From NCBI GenBank assembly GCA_017424235.1, contig JAFPAQ010000033.1, forward strand, positions 1-36,182: a stretch of 36,182 nucleotides of DNA, given 5' to 3'. Source of the stretch: Lachnospiraceae bacterium (GTDB lineage: Bacteria > Bacillota > Clostridia > Lachnospirales > Lachnospiraceae). A model generated the notes under the pieces. It saw nothing but the letters and a program-made list of their open reading frames with translations, did not search any database and had not been told where the DNA came from. Both the position numbers and the translations under genes were made by a program. Positions 33,050 to 36,182 of the stretch are shown here, one piece after another (the stretch's first letter is position 1; each line of letters begins with the position of its first letter).

Positions 33050-35020
33050 GTGGTGGTATTGTATATGAAGATTAGTTATAACGTATTAATTATCAGTATT
33101 TTACTTATATGTATATGGTTTTCTGCTATAGTGATAAAGAAAAACGTAAAGTATAAGAAGATATTTATGATGCTGATGGTTTCAGCCATAGCATTTTATC
33201 TTACGCACATAACAGAAAATGTTATGTTGTATAATGTTGGAAGATTTTCCGACAATATAATATTTATTGAACGGGCGATTCATTTTGTTCTGTTGGGACA
33301 AGTGTATAGTTTCTTTGCATATGTTATGGTAAATATAGTTGACCATGTAGAATACTATAATATGCCTAAGAGGATGCTGCTGTTCTGGCCGGTTATCATT
33401 TTGGATATTCTTATATTAACCTCTCAGTTTACGCATTTGATAATATATGTTCAGGGTGGAATTTTGTATCAGGGACCATTATTTTTCCTGACAATCATGC
33501 TTAGGGATGCATACGGTCTTTTTGCACTGGTAAGAGGATATATGAAGCGTGAGCTTTTACCACCTATATTTGGCAGAAGCATACGAATGATTTTTGGATT
33601 TTCAGTAGTATATCTTTTGGTCTATCTTTTTACAGGAGACGACTCTTACAGTTATTCAATAATACTGTTTGAACTTTTAGTATTACAGTTAGCACTTCTT
33701 GTAGTTGAGTTTTATAAGGAAAATATCACAGGACTGTTTAATGTTGAGGCATTTAATGAGTATATTGAAAAGCATTTAAAGAGAGAAAAATGTAAGAGTA
33801 TTTATCTTATAAAGTTAAAAAATTATGATTATCTCGATGACAGCTATAGCTCAGAAAATCTGCAGCTGGTTGTAAAGAATATTTCAGAGATATTAAAGAA
33901 GTCCACAATGATTTCAGCAATATTCTATCTTGGAAATGGCAGATATGCCATGATAGTTGGAAAGAAAGAAAACTTTGATGAGAAAGCCTTCTTTGATAAC
34001 CTGAGAGAAAATATTTCGACCCCGTTTGATTTTGGTGGAGCGATGATTCAGCTTAGTCTTTTTGTTGCAGTCATGAATATGACTAATGGAAAGATAAATG
34101 CTAATAATTTCAACAAGTATTTTAGCGCATGTGATGAGATGAGATACCGCTCTGAAGATATAATTGAAGTTATCCAGGGAGACAGCTTTGGTATACATCA
34201 GCTTCAGCGATACAGAGATGTTGAAGAGGCTATCGAAAGAGCACTTGTTGAAAAAGAATTTAAGATGTTCTATCAGCCAATTGTTTCTACTGAAACAGGC
34301 AAGGTAATATCAGCCGAGGCTCTTATAAGATTAAATGACCGTATACTTGGTTTTATTTCTCCTGAGGAGTTTATTCCTATTTCTGAAACTAATGGAAAGA
34401 TACTTGAAATCAGTGAATTTGTAATTGACAGTGTATTCAAGTTTGTAAGTGACCATGATATAAAAGCTTACGGTATGAAATTTATTGAAATGAACCTTTC
34501 TGTTGTTCAGTGTATGGATAAAAATCTGGCTGAGAAGCTTGAATATTATCTGCAAAAATACAATATTGATCCTACACAGATTAATCTTGAAATTACGGAA
34601 ACAGCAACAAATTTTGATGAAAACAGTTTAAAAGAGCAGATTATGAATATTAAGAAGCTTGGATTTACCTTTTCGCTTGACGATTATGGTACCGGTTATT
34701 CAAATCTTGTAAGGGTATTGGAATATCCGGTTGACATTATTAAGCTTGATAAGAGTCTGGTATGGTCTGCATTTACTGACAACGACAGCTTTATTACTAT
34801 AAAGAACCTTATCTCCATGTTCCATGATGTGCGCAGGAAGCTGGTAGCAGAGGGTGTTGAAAGTCAGGAGCAGATGGATTCTCTTACTGAGATGGGATGT
34901 GATTATTTACAGGGTTATTTCTATTCAAAGGCTGTTGAAGAAATGGAGTTTGTCACATTTGTACAAAGATTTAACGCAGGTGTTAAATTAAGAGGAATAG
35001 ATGGCGGATTACAGCAATAA
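33050..35020 (+). CDS. Membrane-anchored EAL-domain c-di-GMP phosphodiesterase with degenerate GGDEF
   Basis: The GTG start at 33050 lies 6 bases after AGGGGG (33038-33043); an ATG at 33065 is also possible but far from the site. Residues 5-220 contain about seven hydrophobic helices. Residues 230-380 look like a degenerate GGDEF domain, with YLGNGRYAMIV in place of the GGDEF signature. The EAL domain begins near 395 and has its catalytic set: EALIR at 423-427, EMNLSV, LEITET, LDDYGTGYSN with D544/D545, IKLDKSL and AEGVES with E601 and E604, ending LQGYFYSKA. So it should hydrolyse c-di-GMP to pGpG at the membrane, controlled by the membrane segment and the inactive GGDEF. No functional link to the CIS is shown beyond adjacency. 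Confidence 0.93.
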   Translation: MVVLYMKISYNVLIISILLICIWFSAIVIKKNVKYKKIFMMLMVSAIAFYLTHITENVMLYNVGRFSDNIIFIERAIHFVLLGQVYSFFAYVMVNIVDHVEYYNMPKRMLLFWPVIILDILILTSQFTHLIIYVQGGILYQGPLFFLTIMLRDAYGLFALVRGYMKRELLPPIFGRSIRMIFGFSVVYLLVYLFTGDDSYSYSIILFELLVLQLALLVVEFYKENITGLFNVEAFNEYIEKHLKREKCKSIYLIKLKNYDYLDDSYSSENLQLVVKNISEILKKSTMISAIFYLGNGRYAMIVGKKENFDEKAFFDNLRENISTPFDFGGAMIQLSLFVAVMNMTNGKINANNFNKYFSACDEMRYRSEDIIEVIQGDSFGIHQLQRYRDVEEAIERALVEKEFKMFYQPIVSTETGKVISAEALIRLNDRILGFISPEEFIPISETNGKILEISEFVIDSVFKFVSDHDIKAYGMKFIEMNLSVVQCMDKNLAEKLEYYLQKYNIDPTQINLEITETATNFDENSLKEQIMNIKKLGFTFSLDDYGTGYSNLVRVLEYPVDIIKLDKSLVWSAFTDNDSFITIKNLISMFHDVRRKLVAEGVESQEQMDSLTEMGCDYLQGYFYSKAVEEMEFVTFVQRFNAGVKLRGIDGGLQQ

Positions 35021-35054
35021 AAAATAACGGATGCGTAGCATCCGTTATTTTTTA
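35018..35054 (+). terminator. Rho-independent terminator of the EAL gene
   Basis: A perfect 17-bp stem, 35018-35034 with 35038-35054 and loop GTA, starts at the stop codon. The GC-rich top (CGGATGC/GCATCCG) is followed by a run of Ts in the 3' arm. The symmetrical A and T runs let it serve the convergent gene on the - strand too, whose stop codon is at 35090. Confidence 0.9.
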
Positions 35055-35089
35055 CTTTATGAGGAAATAAATCCCCTCCTACTCGATTG

Positions 35090-35791
35090 TTAGTTAAATC
35101 CTTCAATTGAAAATCTAACCGCATTTACAGGTACATTAAGCTCGGTTTTATATATTCTGTTTTTGGAAAGTGAATTGCAGAACAGATGTGTTTTTGAAAT
35201 CACATTTCCGGCAGCATCATAGAAGTAACCATAGCAACCCCATTTATTATAATCCTTGTCATCATATGCTACGCACTGATAATTAACTGTCATTATATAT
35301 TTGAAATCGTTGAAATTTGTGTAAGTAAAGTCATATGGTTCAAATGAATAACCAACAAGTTTGCAGTAATTTTTTCGATTTGTACCGAGTTTTGCAGGTG
35401 CATCAACAATAAGAGCAGAGGCATTTATGGTTAAGTATGCAACTATTGCAGGGTTATCCATATTGTAAACTGCGACAACAGTAGTTCCGGCGTTTTTGTA
35501 GTCTATCTGAAATGCGGCAGCATTTGCAGCATATGCAATGGGAGTTACTGTGACTACATTGGCATCGGCAACTACACATGTAAGTCTTGAAGCATCAAAA
35601 CCCTCAGCCATCACAGCAGTAAATGTAGTTGTAGCACCTTCGGTAATAGTGATATTATCGGTTGAAAGGATTACACCGTTACCAATACTTTCTTTTGCCA
35701 TTGCAGGAATTTGTGGAGCTGCACAGACGCTGGTGAAAATGGTCGCAACAGCTAATGCCGAACAAATAAATTTCTTAAATCTAAGTTTCAT
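35090..35791 (-). CDS. Secreted protein with Ig-like (BIG2-type) domain
   Basis: A 233-residue protein with a classic Gram-positive signal peptide: KLRFKK, then the hydrophobic core ICSALAVATIFTSV, with cleavage probably after AMA near residue 32. Residues 38-125 resemble a bacterial Ig-like domain: NITITEGATTTFTAV, LTCVVADANVVTVTPIA, AGTTVVAVYN and YLTINAS give the alternating strands. The C-terminal 100 residues are aromatic and strand-rich and not recognised. No LPXTG sorting signal is present, so it is likely released or loosely attached. GGAG lies 7 bases before the ATG. It is convergent with the EAL gene. Confidence 0.85.
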   Translation of the reverse strand: MKLRFKKFICSALAVATIFTSVCAAPQIPAMAKESIGNGVILSTDNITITEGATTTFTAVMAEGFDASRLTCVVADANVVTVTPIAYAANAAAFQIDYKNAGTTVVAVYNMDNPAIVAYLTINASALIVDAPAKLGTNRKNYCKLVGYSFEPYDFTYTNFNDFKYIMTVNYQCVAYDDKDYNKWGCYGYFYDAAGNVISKTHLFCNSLSKNRIYKTELNVPVNAVRFSIEGFN

Positions 35792-35827
35792 GCTTTTTCT
35801 CCATTTCTTACTTATTTGTTTTTTTAT

Positions 35828-35856
35828 AGTATATATTTTTTGTTTTTAAATAACAA
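35828..35856 (-). promoter_or_regulatory. Promoter of the secreted Ig-like protein gene
   Basis: On the - strand, TTGTTA (complement of 35851-35856) and TATACT (complement of 35828-35833) are separated by 17 bases, a good housekeeping promoter with an A-rich spacer. The leader is short. Confidence 0.7.
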
Positions 35857-35890
35857 GTTTAAAATCTATAAAATAAAAATAAAATAATTA

Positions 35891-35918
35891 TTAACCTACT
35901 TTAAAAATAGGATATTAT
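35891..35918 (+). promoter_or_regulatory. Possible promoter of the membrane-fusion lipoprotein gene
   Basis: TTAACC (35891-35896) and TATTAT (35913-35918) are 16 bases apart, 65 bases before the ATG. The region is extremely AT-rich so chance matches are likely. Confidence 0.35.
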
Positions 35919-35982
35919 ATTTTAAAATGAATTTAAAAAAAGATAAATTATTACATATATTTACGGAAAGGCATGGTAAAGT

Positions 35983-36182
35983 ATGAAAAAGAAACATGGT
36001 AGTTTTGCTTTGGTTTTAAGTGCGGCTCTTATTGCTTCTTCATTGTCAGGCTGTAATAAACAGACTGTTGAGGAATTGGTAGAGGATGTAGCTGTTGTTG
36101 AGGTTCAAAACCCTGTTGTGGGAGATTTGAAACTCAGTAGTGATTTTATAGCAACTATAAGTCCTGATGAGTCTGTATATGT
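35983..36182 (+). CDS. RND-type membrane-fusion lipoprotein, 5' part
   Basis: Cut by the window end after 66 codons. The start has Lys residues, a hydrophobic core and a lipobox LSGC with the lipidated Cys at position 24, so it is a lipoprotein anchored on the outer face of the membrane. Residues 35-65 (VAVVEVQNPVVGDLKLSSDF followed by IATISPDESVYV) match the first strands of AcrA/HlyD-like periplasmic adaptor proteins, which in Firmicutes pair with MacB-type ABC or RND transporters. A GGAAAGG site precedes the ATG by 11 bases. The transporter itself, if present, lies beyond 36182. Confidence 0.8.
   Translation, partial: MKKKHGSFALVLSAALIASSLSGCNKQTVEELVEDVAVVEVQNPVVGDLKLSSDFIATISPDESVY

Noticed and set aside
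35538-35849. 103-residue + strand ORF opposite the secreted Ig-like gene
   Set aside because: It is antisense to a gene with a clear signal peptide, promoter and ribosome site, and crosses that promoter.
1-36182. tRNA, rRNA, CRISPR arrays, insertion sequences
   Set aside because: No cloverleaf, regular spacer-repeat series, transposase or terminal inverted repeats were seen on reading both strands.

Overview
The window is AT-rich and almost gapless. It looks like the chromosome of a low-GC Gram-positive bacterium of the class Clostridia, most likely Lachnospiraceae. That guess rests on the style of the gpmI product, the codon use, the strong AGGAGG-type ribosome sites and the signal peptides; no rRNA or marker gene fixes it.

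Positions 1-31226, all on the + strand, hold most of a contractile injection system (CIS), a headless phage-tail-like machine. In order: the 3' end of a gene with a possible copper-amine-oxidase-N-like domain; a DUF4255 sheath-terminator (Pvc16/Afp16-like) gene; an unrecognised all-beta protein; a DUF4280 PAAR-like tip; one sheath gene; one tube gene; strong hairpins; a tail-assembly-chaperone-like gene with a -1 frame DUF6760-like gene overlapping its end; a second tube-fold protein; a 1219-residue Asn-rich coiled-coil protein (candidate tape measure); two CIS_tube (Afp7-like) proteins; a gpD-like hub; a gpV-like spike; a gp25-like protein; two baseplate-J-type wedge proteins; a tail-protein-I-like protein; and a STAS-domain protein. 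After a second set of hairpins come a 72-residue ORF, two paralogous AAA+ ATPases and a 1854-residue protein with degenerate internal repeats, a candidate cargo or large accessory. No capsid, portal, terminase, integrase or lysis genes are seen, and no TssJLM membrane complex, so neither a prophage nor a classical T6SS is supported. No tail fibre is recognisable; the locus may continue upstream of position 1.

The genes appear to form two blocks. Sheath, tube and baseplate are one long translationally coupled series, with hairpins after the tube gene that could make sheath and tube more abundant than the baseplate. The ATPases and giant protein follow the second hairpin set and may be transcribed separately. 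The STAS protein at the end of the baseplate block hints at partner-switching control of assembly or expression.

Positions 31227-36182 are ordinary chromosome: gpmI (glycolysis) with a clear promoter, a membrane-anchored EAL c-di-GMP phosphodiesterase with a structured leader and strong terminator, a secreted Ig-like protein on the - strand, and the start of a lipoprotein resembling an RND membrane-fusion protein, cut by the window end.

The most novel points are a canonical -1 slippery heptamer at 5599-5605 joining two tail-assembly genes, the pair of half-degenerate AAA+ ATPases beside a giant repeat protein, and the embedded STAS regulator.
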